Assembly (NCBI GenBank): GCA_035651995.1
Contig: DASRER010000002.1
Span: 372,001-436,000, forward strand
DNA length: 64,000 bases
DNA from: Terriglobales bacterium
GTDB lineage: Bacteria; Acidobacteriota; Terriglobia; Terriglobales; Acidobacteriaceae
Direction of reading: 5' to 3'
Shown: positions 34,707 to 43,236 of the stretch, piece after piece
Numbering within the stretch: position 1 is the first letter of the stretch
How the letters are laid out: each line of letters begins with the position of its first letter
The notes under the pieces: generated by a model
The model's database searches: none
Told to the model about the DNA's origin: nothing
What the model saw: the letters and a program-made list of their open reading frames with translations, nothing else
Position numbers and translations under genes: made by a program

Positions 34707-36273
34707 GTGCGATTGCTACCGCCCGCACGAGCGCCTGCGCCTTGTTCGCACACTCCTGATGCTCGCTGGCGGGATCGGAGTCGGCCACGATTCCCGCGCC
34801 CGCTTGCAGGTAAGCGTGGGTTGCGCCGCTGCCCGGTTTCTTCCGCATGGCCTTGTCTGCTGAAACGCCTTTGGGCAGCGTCAGCATGGTGCGGATCGCG
34901 ATGCACGAATCCAGGTTCCCCGCGAAATCGGCGTAGAGCACCGATCCGCCATAAACGCCGCGGCGCACCGGCTCCAGCTCCTCAATGATCTCCATGGCGC
35001 GCACTTTCGGCGCGCCGCTGAGAGTGCCGGCGGGAAAGCACGACGCGAGCGCGTCGAAGGCGTCCAGCTCTGGCCGCAGCCTGCCTTCGATGGCCGAGAC
35101 CAGGTGCATTACGTGCGAGTAGCGTTCAACGTACATCAGGTCGCGCACCTTGACCGAGCCGTATTCGCTTACGCGGCCGATGTCGTTGCGGCCCAGGTCC
35201 ACCAGCATCACGTGCTCGGCGCGCTCTTTCGCGTCGCAGCGCAAGTGCTGCTCGAGCTGCTGATCGTCGGCTTCATTGCGGCCGCGCGGCATCGTGCCGG
35301 CGATGGGCCGGTATTCGAGGTGGCGGCCGTTGACCTTCACCAGCATCTCGGGCGAGGAGCCCAGCACGTGCATGCCGCCCATGCGCAGCAGATACATGTA
35401 GGGCGAAGGGTTCACCCGGCGCAGCGCGCGGTAAATGGCCAGCGGCTCGGCCTTGGGCTCCAGGTCGAAGCGCTGCGAGAGCACGACCTGGAAGGCGTCC
35501 CCGGCGGCGATGTACTCCTTCGCGCGCTTCACGGCGGCGATGAAGTCGTCGCGCCGCGTGCGCGAGTTCAGCTTCACCGGGCCGCGCACCGGCTTGGGCG
35601 GACGCAGGTCGCGCGCCGGCGGCCCGGCCAGCAGCTTGCGCTCGATGGCCGCGATGTCGCGCAGCGCGCGCGCATGGGCCCGCCGCGGCGGTTCGCGCTT
35701 CACGTTGGCTGCGGCCATGATGTGCAACTCGTGGCGCAGATGGTCGAACGCCAGCAGCCGGTCGAAAAACATGAAGACGCCGTCGGGGACGCCGAGGTCG
35801 TCTTTGGCTCTTTCCGGGATGCGCTCCAGCTGGCGCACGGCGTCGTAGGAGAGGAAGCCGACAGCGCCGGCCGTGAACGGCGGCAGGCCTTCGACCTGGG
35901 CCGGCTTGTGCTGTCGCAGCAAATCGCGCAGAACACGGAAGACGTGGGCATCGCTGGGGCGCTGGAGCGGACCCGCGCGCGCCGCGTCCGCGGAAATCAC
36001 TTCCGCCTGGCGCCGGTTGCCGGGATACTCGATCCGCACCTCCTCCCCGCGCGCCGTCACGATCATGTAAGGCCGCGCGCCCAGGAAGGTGTATCGCCCG
36101 ATCTTTTCGCCGCCCTCCACCGACTCCAGCAGAAAAGCATGCGGCTCGCCCGCCGCAAGGGCAAGAAAGGCCGAGACCGGCGTCAGCAGATCGGCGCTGA
36201 TGCTCTTGCTCACCGGCACCAGCGTGGCGTCACCGGCGAGCGCGAGAAACTCTTTGGCGTCAGGTCGCAACAT
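34696..36273 (-). CDS. trpE: Anthranilate synthase component I
   Basis: Chorismate-binding subunit that makes anthranilate using ammonia from TrpG. It has 525 residues, including the N-terminal regulatory domain: LTPVSAFLALAAGEPHAFLLES and GRYTFLGARP, where tryptophan feedback sites lie. The catalytic part has GDAFQVVLSQRFD, NPSPYMYLLRMGG, PIAGTMPRGR, LVDLGRNDIGRVS and FPAGTLSGAPKVRAMEII. The final residues (ARGG) fall in a repeat arm. It lies in its own unit on the minus strand, convergent with trpG. Confidence 0.95.
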   Translation of the reverse strand: MLRPDAKEFLALAGDATLVPVSKSISADLLTPVSAFLALAAGEPHAFLLESVEGGEKIGRYTFLGARPYMIVTARGEEVRIEYPGNRRQAEVISADAARAGPLQRPSDAHVFRVLRDLLRQHKPAQVEGLPPFTAGAVGFLSYDAVRQLERIPERAKDDLGVPDGVFMFFDRLLAFDHLRHELHIMAAANVKREPPRRAHARALRDIAAIERKLLAGPPARDLRPPKPVRGPVKLNSRTRRDDFIAAVKRAKEYIAAGDAFQVVLSQRFDLEPKAEPLAIYRALRRVNPSPYMYLLRMGGMHVLGSSPEMLVKVNGRHLEYRPIAGTMPRGRNEADDQQLEQHLRCDAKERAEHVMLVDLGRNDIGRVSEYGSVKVRDLMYVERYSHVMHLVSAIEGRLRPELDAFDALASCFPAGTLSGAPKVRAMEIIEELEPVRRGVYGGSVLYADFAGNLDSCIAIRTMLTLPKGVSADKAMRKKPGSGATHAYLQAGAGIVADSDPASEHQECANKAQALVRAVAIARGG

Positions 36274-36296
36274 GCAAAATGGGGGTCGAATCGGGG

Positions 36297-36302
36297 ATTA
36301 TA
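36297..36302 (-). promoter_or_regulatory. Putative -10 of trpE
   Basis: A perfect TATAAT on the minus strand (36302 to 36297), 24 nt upstream of the trpE ATG. No convincing -35 hexamer. The leader would be about 17 nt, too short for an attenuator. Confidence 0.4.
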
Positions 36303-36360
36303 GATGGCGGCGATTCCGTCCCGGCCATGGCCGGGGAGCCTCTCTCATCACCCGCCCTAA

Positions 36361-36391
36361 TTGACGTATTTTGTGAAGATTGGCTTATACT
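36361..36391 (+). promoter_or_regulatory. Putative sigma70 promoter of the MBL-fold gene
   Basis: TTGACG (36361-36366) and TATACT (36386-36391), spacing 19 nt (18 nt if TTATAC is taken as the -10). The MBL gene starts at 36486. Confidence 0.55.
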
Positions 36392-36485
36392 CAAGCCGAT
36401 TATCAGCACTTTTGGGCAGATTCGCCTCCGCACTCGGGCCCCGGCGTTCTGACCCGTGCGCGCGGCGGCGCGCAGAGGCGGCTCG

Positions 36486-37304
<819 letters not shown>

Positions 37305-37511
37305 CGACCAACCCCGATCTGTGCTGCTCGGCCAGCTGGAACGAGACCCTCGCAGCCACTCAGGCGTCGCAGGAGCAGGGGCGTCCCTAAGGGCGCTCCA
37401 ATGGAAGACAAAAGCGGCAAAGCAGCAGCCTGGAAGAGGTCGGCCCGGAAGCTTCAGGTCCAGCGCTCGGGCCGCTCATCCGCCGGGCCGAATCCGGTCT
37501 AGAATGGGGGC

Positions 37512-37709
37512 ATGCGCCGGCCCGATCTGTTCGGACTCAGCAAGCTTCCCCTCGACAGCTTCCCGGGAATGGTTTCTGTCCTTGGATTCCTGACTCTGCT
37601 CGTCATCGCCCTGCCGCCGATCCGCGCATTTTTCATTCTCAGCGCCGGCCTCGGACTGGTGATCGGGTTCTTCTTCTGGCTGGCGCGCAAGATGGACATC
37701 TGGCACTGA
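37512..37709 (+). CDS. Small membrane protein
   Basis: A 65-residue protein with two hydrophobic segments (VSVLGFLTLLVIALPP and FFILSAGLGLVIGFFFWLA) and a short polar start. Not assigned to a family. The -10-like TAGAAT at 37500-37505 ends 6 nt before the ATG, so the message may be leaderless. The region 37305-37499 before it shows nothing else that I can identify. Confidence 0.55.
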   Translation: MRRPDLFGLSKLPLDSFPGMVSVLGFLTLLVIALPPIRAFFILSAGLGLVIGFFFWLARKMDIWH

Positions 37710-37741
37710 CCGGCTGGCGCTGACCGGTTCGGCTTGTCTCC

Positions 37742-37770
37742 TTGCCTCGCCGCCAGGCCGCTTCTATACT
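37742..37770 (+). promoter_or_regulatory. Putative sigma70 promoter of gdhA
   Basis: TTGCCT (37742-37747), a 17-nt spacer and TATACT (37765-37770), with the ATG 63 nt downstream. Confidence 0.55.
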
Positions 37771-37832
37771 CTCCGCTTGCCCACGAACACCGCCCCCAGC
37801 CTCTATCCGCGCCTGGGCGCCGCAGGAGACCT

Positions 37833-39101
37833 ATGAGCACCATCTCGCTCGAACAGGAAATCAATCCCTGGGAATCCCAGGCAGCGCGCTTTGACCTGGC
37901 CGCCCAGAAGCTGAACCTCGACGAAGGCATCTGGAAGATCATGCGCTATCCCAGCCGCGAGATCATCGTGCACATCCCGGTGGGCATGGACAACGGCCAG
38001 ATCGAGGTCTTCACCGGCTTCCGCGTGCAGCACTCCATTGCCCGCGGTCCCGCCAAGGGCGGCGTGCGCTACTCGCCCGACGTTACGCTCGACGAAGTCC
38101 GCGCCCTGGCCAGTTGGATGACCTGGAAGTGCGCCGTGGTGAACATTCCCTTCGGCGGCGCCAAGGGCGGCGTGATCTGCGATCCCAAGAAACTTTCGCT
38201 CGGTGAACTGGAGCGCATTACGCGGCGCTACACGGCCGAGCTGATCGAATTCATCGGCCCCGAGAAAGACGTCCCCGCGCCCGACATGAACACCAACGAG
38301 CAGGTGATGGCGTGGATGATGGACACCTACTCCATGCACATGCGCCAGACCGTGACCGCCGTCGTCACCGGCAAGCCCATCAACATTGGCGGATCGCGCG
38401 GACGCCGCGAGGCCACCGGCCGCGGCGTGATGGTTGTCTGCGACGAGGCGCTCAAAAAGCTCGAGATGACCCGCGAGCAGACGCGCGTCATCGTGCAGGG
38501 CTTCGGCAACGTGGGTTCCAACGCCGCGCAGCTCATGTCCCAGGCCGGCTACAAGATCATCGGCGTCATCGAGGTGGATGGCGCGCTCTACAACCCCACC
38601 GGCCTCGACATCAACGCCCTCATCCAGTACCGCGACCGCAACAAGACCATCCAGGGCTTCTCCAACGCTGAATGGGTAGCGCGCGGCGCCGACCTGCTGG
38701 TGGCCGATTGCGACATCCTCATCCCGGCCGCCACCGAGAACGTCATCACCAGCCAGAACGCCTCGCGGATCAAGGCCAGGGTGCTGTGCGAGGGCGCCAA
38801 CGGCCCCACCACCGCCGCAGCCGACGAAATCCTGGCGGAGAAAAAAGTCTTTGTCATTCCCGACATTCTGGCCAACGCGGGCGGCGTTACTGCCAGCTAT
38901 TTCGAGTGGGTGCAGGACCGCCAGGGCTACTTCTGGAAGGAATCGGTCGTGAACGAGCAGCTGGAGCACATCATGCGCTCCTCGTTCCAGGACGTGGTGC
39001 GCTACGCCGAGACCCACAACGTGAACAACCGCATCGCCGCCTACATGCTGGCGATCGACCGCGTCGCGTACACCATCCGGCAGCGCGGGATCTACGCATA
39101 A
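37833..39101 (+). CDS. gdhA: Glutamate dehydrogenase
   Basis: Interconverts glutamate and 2-oxoglutarate plus ammonium. It has 422 residues, the length of hexameric short-form enzymes. Seen: [11 protein letters not shown] with the substrate lysine, [20 protein letters not shown] with the catalytic lysine, [19 protein letters not shown], and the cofactor site [14 protein letters not shown]. The C-terminus contains [13 protein letters not shown]. The ATG at 37833 follows a caggag ribosome site; the frame extends further upstream but without conserved residues. NAD or NADP preference cannot be told. Confidence 0.95.
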   Translation: MSTISLEQEINPWESQAARFDLAAQKLNLDEGIWKIMRYPSREIIVHIPVGMDNGQIEVFTGFRVQHSIARGPAKGGVRYSPDVTLDEVRALASWMTWKCAVVNIPFGGAKGGVICDPKKLSLGELERITRRYTAELIEFIGPEKDVPAPDMNTNEQVMAWMMDTYSMHMRQTVTAVVTGKPINIGGSRGRREATGRGVMVVCDEALKKLEMTREQTRVIVQGFGNVGSNAAQLMSQAGYKIIGVIEVDGALYNPTGLDINALIQYRDRNKTIQGFSNAEWVARGADLLVADCDILIPAATENVITSQNASRIKARVLCEGANGPTTAAADEILAEKKVFVIPDILANAGGVTASYFEWVQDRQGYFWKESVVNEQLEHIMRSSFQDVVRYAETHNVNNRIAAYMLAIDRVAYTIRQRGIYA

Positions 39102-39112
39102 GGCATCCGGCG

Positions 39113-39210
39113 GCCTGGCGAGCTGGCCATCTGGTCATCTGCCGATCGGAAGCGCGCTCCGGAGGGGAACCCGATCGCCAGATGATCAGGTCATCAGACC
39201 GCCAGATTGA
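39113..39210. repeat. Paired oligo-repeat hairpin (gatcatctgg words)
   Basis: The left arm is 39113-39150 (containing tggtcatctgccgatcgg). The right arm is 39171-39210 (containing cccgatcgccagatgatc). The spacer is about 20 nt and the stem can be about 18 bp or more. It lies between gdhA and pgsA, 12 nt after the gdhA stop. Confidence 0.7.
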
Positions 39211-39281
39211 TTGCCCCACCCAGCGGCCCGGCCTGATAATCAAAGCATGCCCCGCGGGTGTACCCTTCCCTTCGGCAACTG

Positions 39282-39935
39282 GTGAACCTGCCTAACTACA
39301 TCACGCTCAGCCGCATTGCCGCTATTCCGGTGCTGCTGTGGGTGTTGCGTACCCATCTGCTGGCCGGCGGCGACGGCCGGCGGGAGCTGGTGGCGGCCGC
39401 CATCTTCATTGCCGCCTCGGCCACCGACGGCCTTGACGGCTGGCTCGCCCGCAAACGCAACCAGATCACCCCGCTCGGCATGCTCCTCGATCCGCTGGCT
39501 GACAAGTTGTGGATTGCCGCCGCCTTCATCTCGCTGGTGCAGTTCAACCCGGCGATGGTGCCGGCCTGGATCGCGGTGCTGATCATCGCGCGCGAGTTCC
39601 TGGTCAGCGGCCTGCGCTCCATCGCGGCGCAGCAGGGCTTCACCATCGAAGCCAGCGACCTGGGCAAGTTCAAGATGCTGGTCCAGATCGTCACGGTCGT
39701 GGGCGCGCTGCTCGACCGCCGCTGGTTCCAGTGGGAGTTTGGGCCGGTGATCGTGCCGATCCACTGGATCGCCAAGGTCACCATCTGGATCATGGTGGTG
39801 CTCTCGCTGTGGTCCGCCGCCGATTACTTCTACGCCTTCTGGTCGCGGATTTCGCAGAGCGTGGAAAAGCGCCGGCGCCGCCGGGCGTTTGTCCTGAGCC
39901 GCCGCCGGAAAACCGACGATGTCGCTGCCACCTGA
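39282..39935 (+). CDS. pgsA: CDP-diacylglycerol--glycerol-3-phosphate 3-phosphatidyltransferase
   Basis: Makes phosphatidylglycerophosphate, the precursor of phosphatidylglycerol and cardiolipin, in the inner membrane. It has 217 residues with about five or six membrane segments. The CDP-alcohol phosphatidyltransferase signature is present: DG at the start of DGLDGWLAR, a conserved G further on, then the D of LLDPLADK. A GTG at 39282 gives the typical VNLPNYITLSRI start; another GTG at 39258 is in frame. No ribosome site is visible for either. amrA follows after 3 nt. Confidence 0.88.
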   Translation: MNLPNYITLSRIAAIPVLLWVLRTHLLAGGDGRRELVAAAIFIAASATDGLDGWLARKRNQITPLGMLLDPLADKLWIAAAFISLVQFNPAMVPAWIAVLIIAREFLVSGLRSIAAQQGFTIEASDLGKFKMLVQIVTVVGALLDRRWFQWEFGPVIVPIHWIAKVTIWIMVVLSLWSAADYFYAFWSRISQSVEKRRRRRAFVLSRRRKTDDVAAT

Positions 39936-39938
39936 AGC

Positions 39939-40514
39939 ATGAGCGCCGGCGCGGAGTTCTCGTCCCCGCGGTCCTCGCCTGCGGGGTTTTCGCCTGAAGA
40001 GCGCGCCTTCCTGCTCACCGTCGCGCGCCGCGCCATCCAGGCGCGGCTCGAAGAACGCGATTACGATCCTGAACCGCTGACGCCGCGCCTGGGCGAGCCG
40101 CGCGCCGTCTTTACCACGCTGCGCATCAACGGCGCGCTGCGCGGCTGCGTGGGACACGTGGTCGCTGCCGAACCGCTGGCGCGCGCCGTGGCCTCGACCG
40201 CCGTTTCCGCCGCCTTCGCCGACCCGCGCTTCCCGCCTGTGAGCCGCGAAGAGTTCCTTGCGCTGCAAGTCCACTTGAGCGTGCTTTCGCCGCTCATGCC
40301 CGCCGAAGCACATCAGATCGAGCTCGGCAAACACGGCCTGCTGGTCATGCAGGGCCGGTCGCGCGGACTGCTGCTGCCCGAGGTCCCGCTCGACCTGAAG
40401 TGGGACTTGCCGACCTTCCTCGCCCAGACCTGCCTGAAGGCCGGGCTGCCGCCGGACGCCTGGCAGCGCGGCGCGCAGTTGTTCGTGTTTACGACCGAAT
40501 CGTTCGGTGAGTGA
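39939..40514 (+). CDS. amrA: AMMECR1-family protein (AmrA)
   Basis: A 191-residue protein of the AMMECR1 family, the A component of the AmmeMemoRadiSam system. Visible are FLLTVARRAIQARLE, the family motif LRGCVGHV, ADPRFPPVS and the glycine-leucine stretch of RGLLLPEVPLDLKWDLPTFL. Function of the family is not settled; it is often linked to radical-SAM methyl transfer. No AmrB or radical-SAM partner is in the window. The start lies 3 nt after pgsA, suggesting coupling. Confidence 0.88.
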   Translation: MSAGAEFSSPRSSPAGFSPEERAFLLTVARRAIQARLEERDYDPEPLTPRLGEPRAVFTTLRINGALRGCVGHVVAAEPLARAVASTAVSAAFADPRFPPVSREEFLALQVHLSVLSPLMPAEAHQIELGKHGLLVMQGRSRGLLLPEVPLDLKWDLPTFLAQTCLKAGLPPDAWQRGAQLFVFTTESFGE

Positions 40515-40518
40515 CCGC

Positions 40519-40649
40519 CGTCATGCTGAGCGGAGCTGACGGAGCGCAGAGCGCCGCGTCAGCCGAGTCGAAGCATCCCTACTCGCGTTAAACATTCGGG
40601 TGCGAGCAGGGATCCTTCGACTCGGCCGTTCCCGCCGCTCAGGATGACG
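40519..40649. repeat. Paired GTCATCCTGAGCGG-type hairpin
   Basis: The left arm, 40519-40585, begins cgtcatgctgagcgg and ends gaagcatccctactcg. The right arm, 40603-40649, reads cgagcagggatccttcgac through to ctcaggatgacg, its complement with one indel of about 20 nt. The spacer is 17 nt. It lies between convergent amrA and the M20 hydrolase gene. The related single copy is at 745-783. Confidence 0.8.
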
Positions 40650-40658
40650 TTGGCAAAG

Positions 40659-41975
40659 CTACTTTTTTCCCATCAGCTCCCGCAGCACCGCCACCTCTGC
40701 CGCGATGCTGGTCTTCAGCGTGGGCTCGCGATCGGGTAGAAACAACGCTGAGTGCAGCGAGGGCAGCTTCGTCTTGTCGCCCTTCACCTCGGCGAACTTC
40801 GCCGGGTTGACCGCGCCGGCGTTCATCATGAAACCCGGCACGCCCGCGCGAACGAACTCAGAGAAATCTTCCGACGCCATCTTGGGCGGCGCCGGGTCCA
40901 CCACGTTTTGCTGCCCGAGCGCTTTCACCAGTGCGGCAGCGGCCCGCCTGGTCAGCGCCGGGTCGTTGTAGGTGGCGTGCGTGCTCTCAATCAGCTCCAC
41001 CAGCGGCGGCTTGGGCGCGCCCGCGGCGGCCGCTTCGGCCTTCACGATGCGTTCGATGCCGCTCAGCAGCAGGTTGCGCGTCTCATCGGTGAACGACCGC
41101 ACCGAAAGCTGCATCTTCACTTCGTCGGGAATGATGTTGTTCTTCGTCCCGCCATGGATGGCGCCCACCGTGACTACGCCCGGGTCCTGCGGGTCTTTTT
41201 CGCGCGCGATCAGCGCCTGGAAGCCCACGATGCTTTTGGCGGCGATCACGATCGGGTCGATCGCGGCCTGTGGCGCCGAGCCGTGCGCCCCGCGGCCGTA
41301 GATGGTGATGTTGACCGCATCGGAATTGGAGAGCAGATAACCCGGCGTGACGCCGACCTTGCCCGCAGGCAGCCACGCATCGTCATGCAGGGCGATGGCG
41401 AAATCGGGCCTGGGAAAGCGCGTGTACAGGCCGTCCGCCAGCATGGCCGACGCGCCCTTGACGCGCTCTTCGGCGGGCTGCGCCAGCATGATGAGGGTGC
41501 CGCTCCAGCGGTCGCGCGTTGCCGCCATGATGCGCGCCGTCCCGACCCACGACGACATGTGCACGTCGTGCCCGCACGCGTGCATCACCGCCACATCGTC
41601 GCCGGTGATGTCGCGCATGCGGACCTTGCTGGCGTAAGCCGCGCCCGTCTTCTCTTCCACCGGCAGCGCGTCGAGTTCGGTCCGCAGCATCACCGTCGGG
41701 CCGGCCCCGTTGCGCAGAATGCCGACCACCCCGTTGCCGCCCACTCCCGCCGTCACTTCGTAGCCGGCCGAACGCAGGAAGTCGGCCATCTTCGCCGACG
41801 TCTTCACCTCTAGCGTTGACAGCTCCGGCGTCTGGTGCAGGTCGAGGTAGATCTTGTCAATTTCCGGATAGATGCGTGCCACTTCGCCGGCCAGCGCGAT
41901 ATCGCCGGACTGGGCCGCCGCCATGCCGGTAAACGCGGCAACGCACAGCAGACACAACACGACTCTGGTTCGCAT
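40659..41975 (-). CDS. Exported M20-family amidohydrolase/peptidase
   Basis: A 438-residue zinc amidohydrolase. Signal peptide: MRTRVVLCLLCVAAFTGMAAA-Q. The catalytic domain has MHACGHDVHM with metal ligands, ELDALPVEE, AEERVKGA, the dimer domain with GRGAHGSAPQAAIDP, and ASEDFSEF near the C-terminus. It resembles the hippurate hydrolase/aminoacylase (AbgA-like) branch, so it likely removes an acyl or amide group from an amino-acid conjugate outside the cytoplasm. The ATG at 41975 has gaggg upstream; the longer frame to 42062 is not signal-like. Confidence 0.9.
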   Translation of the reverse strand: MRTRVVLCLLCVAAFTGMAAAQSGDIALAGEVARIYPEIDKIYLDLHQTPELSTLEVKTSAKMADFLRSAGYEVTAGVGGNGVVGILRNGAGPTVMLRTELDALPVEEKTGAAYASKVRMRDITGDDVAVMHACGHDVHMSSWVGTARIMAATRDRWSGTLIMLAQPAEERVKGASAMLADGLYTRFPRPDFAIALHDDAWLPAGKVGVTPGYLLSNSDAVNITIYGRGAHGSAPQAAIDPIVIAAKSIVGFQALIAREKDPQDPGVVTVGAIHGGTKNNIIPDEVKMQLSVRSFTDETRNLLLSGIERIVKAEAAAAGAPKPPLVELIESTHATYNDPALTRRAAAALVKALGQQNVVDPAPPKMASEDFSEFVRAGVPGFMMNAGAVNPAKFAEVKGDKTKLPSLHSALFLPDREPTLKTSIAAEVAVLRELMGKK

Positions 41976-42090
41976 GAGGCCCTCGCGGATTTCGGTGTGC
42001 GGGAGTTGTATCAGAGAGCGTGCCGCGGCGCAAAACAGCATCGCCTTTCCCGCGAAGGACACCAGGGCGGCTCAAGGGCCTTTGGCAGAG

Positions 42091-42126
42091 CCCTTCGTGC
42101 GCCCTTCCGGTCCTTCGTGCGAAAGG
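42091..42126. repeat. Intergenic ccttcgtgc repeat
   Basis: Degenerate copies of ccttcgtgc lie between the M20 hydrolase start and the LolA-like gene. The same words occur at 855-905, 48366-48416 and 51383-51443. Confidence 0.5.
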
Positions 42127-42129
42127 TTT

Positions 42130-43041
42130 CTACTTCGGCGGCGGAGGCGATTGCGGTTGCGGCGCCTCGCCCGCCGGCTTGTCGGTCCCCTTCTTCACTT
42201 CTTCGCCTTCGTAGGTGATGCGGCTCGAGGAACCGAAGCGCCGGTAGTTGGTGTATTTCACGATGATGCGGATGTGCACGTCGCGGGCAAACTGGTTCTT
42301 GCCGCCGGAAAAGTGCAGCACGTCGTCGGCGCGGGTGTAGGTGGGAAACCAGTACTTGCCGTCAATCTGCTCGCGCCACGTGGTGAAGCGCGGGAACAGG
42401 TTTTCTTCCTTCTTCGTGCGCGTCTCGGGCACCGATTTTCCGCTGGCTTTCACGATCTGCAGGTCGCGCGTCTCCACCCAGATCCGTCCGTCGAAGTAGC
42501 GCCGGTCTTTCAGGATCTGCTTCGGCGCCACGTCGAACACGTATGTGTCAAGTTCGTCCACGTGCTGCTGGCCGACGTACGTAATGTTGTAATCGCCCAA
42601 TTCGTCGATGGTGAGCACGAAGGGCAGCGTGTTGCGGATGTCTTCGAAATCCTCGCGCGACATGCTGATCCCGCCCTGCTCCAGCGTGCTCTGCGGCGCA
42701 TAGACCACGTTTTCCAGCCGGCGGCCGCGCGAGTCGTAGTTCACGTCAAAGACGAGCTGATATTCGCCGCTCACCGTATCGCCATCGAGGGTCTGCACTT
42801 TGGTCGACTGCCGATAGGTGTAGTTGTCGCGCGCTTCCTTGAACTCTTTCTCCTTGCTGGCAAAGCGGCGAATGATATCGGGAACGCTGACGCCGGCCGG
42901 CGGATTTGGATTGATCGGCCCTTCCTCGTCCTGCGCCCGCAAAAGCGGCGCTCCCAGCGCAAGCGCCAGCAATGTGAGGGTTGCGGCCCGCCGGACGATC
43001 GCGTTCGGCGGATTGAATAGGGCGCCCATGTCTCGGCTCAT
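42130..43041 (-). CDS. Exported protein with LolA/MucB-like fold
   Basis: A 303-residue secreted or periplasmic protein. Residues 1-36 contain the signal (TLLALALGAPLLRAQ). The beta-rich part runs from about residue 75 (YQLVFDVNYDSRGRRLENVV) to YTNYRRFGSSSRITYEGEEV, and the motif of VETRDLQIVKASGKSVPE recalls LolA and MucB-type lipoprotein-binding folds. It may carry lipids or lipoproteins to the outer membrane; this is inferred. A Pro-rich tail follows. The ATG at 43041 has aaagga 8 nt upstream. Confidence 0.75.
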   Translation of the reverse strand: MSRDMGALFNPPNAIVRRAATLTLLALALGAPLLRAQDEEGPINPNPPAGVSVPDIIRRFASKEKEFKEARDNYTYRQSTKVQTLDGDTVSGEYQLVFDVNYDSRGRRLENVVYAPQSTLEQGGISMSREDFEDIRNTLPFVLTIDELGDYNITYVGQQHVDELDTYVFDVAPKQILKDRRYFDGRIWVETRDLQIVKASGKSVPETRTKKEENLFPRFTTWREQIDGKYWFPTYTRADDVLHFSGGKNQFARDVHIRIIVKYTNYRRFGSSSRITYEGEEVKKGTDKPAGEAPQPQSPPPPK

Positions 43042-43236
43042 CGAAACGTCCTTTCTAGTTTAGACGGTGGCGGTCCGTCCCGGTTGCGCGAAAACCGCCG
43101 GGCGCCGGCAAATTTGCCCCTCATCCGGTGCAGGTCAAGGTTGCCCGGGAAGCGAACTTCGGTAACCCCGCCCGGCTGCGCTTTCCGCGACCATTTCCGC
43201 TCCGGGCCGGTACAATGGAATGCGTTCTCCCCACCT

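Noticed and set aside
35104-36303. Plus-strand frame of 399 residues antisense to trpE
   Set aside because: No known motifs, and trpE is certain.
37803-39017. Minus-strand frame of 404 residues antisense to gdhA
   Set aside because: Composition is that of a shadow frame; gdhA is complete with all motifs.
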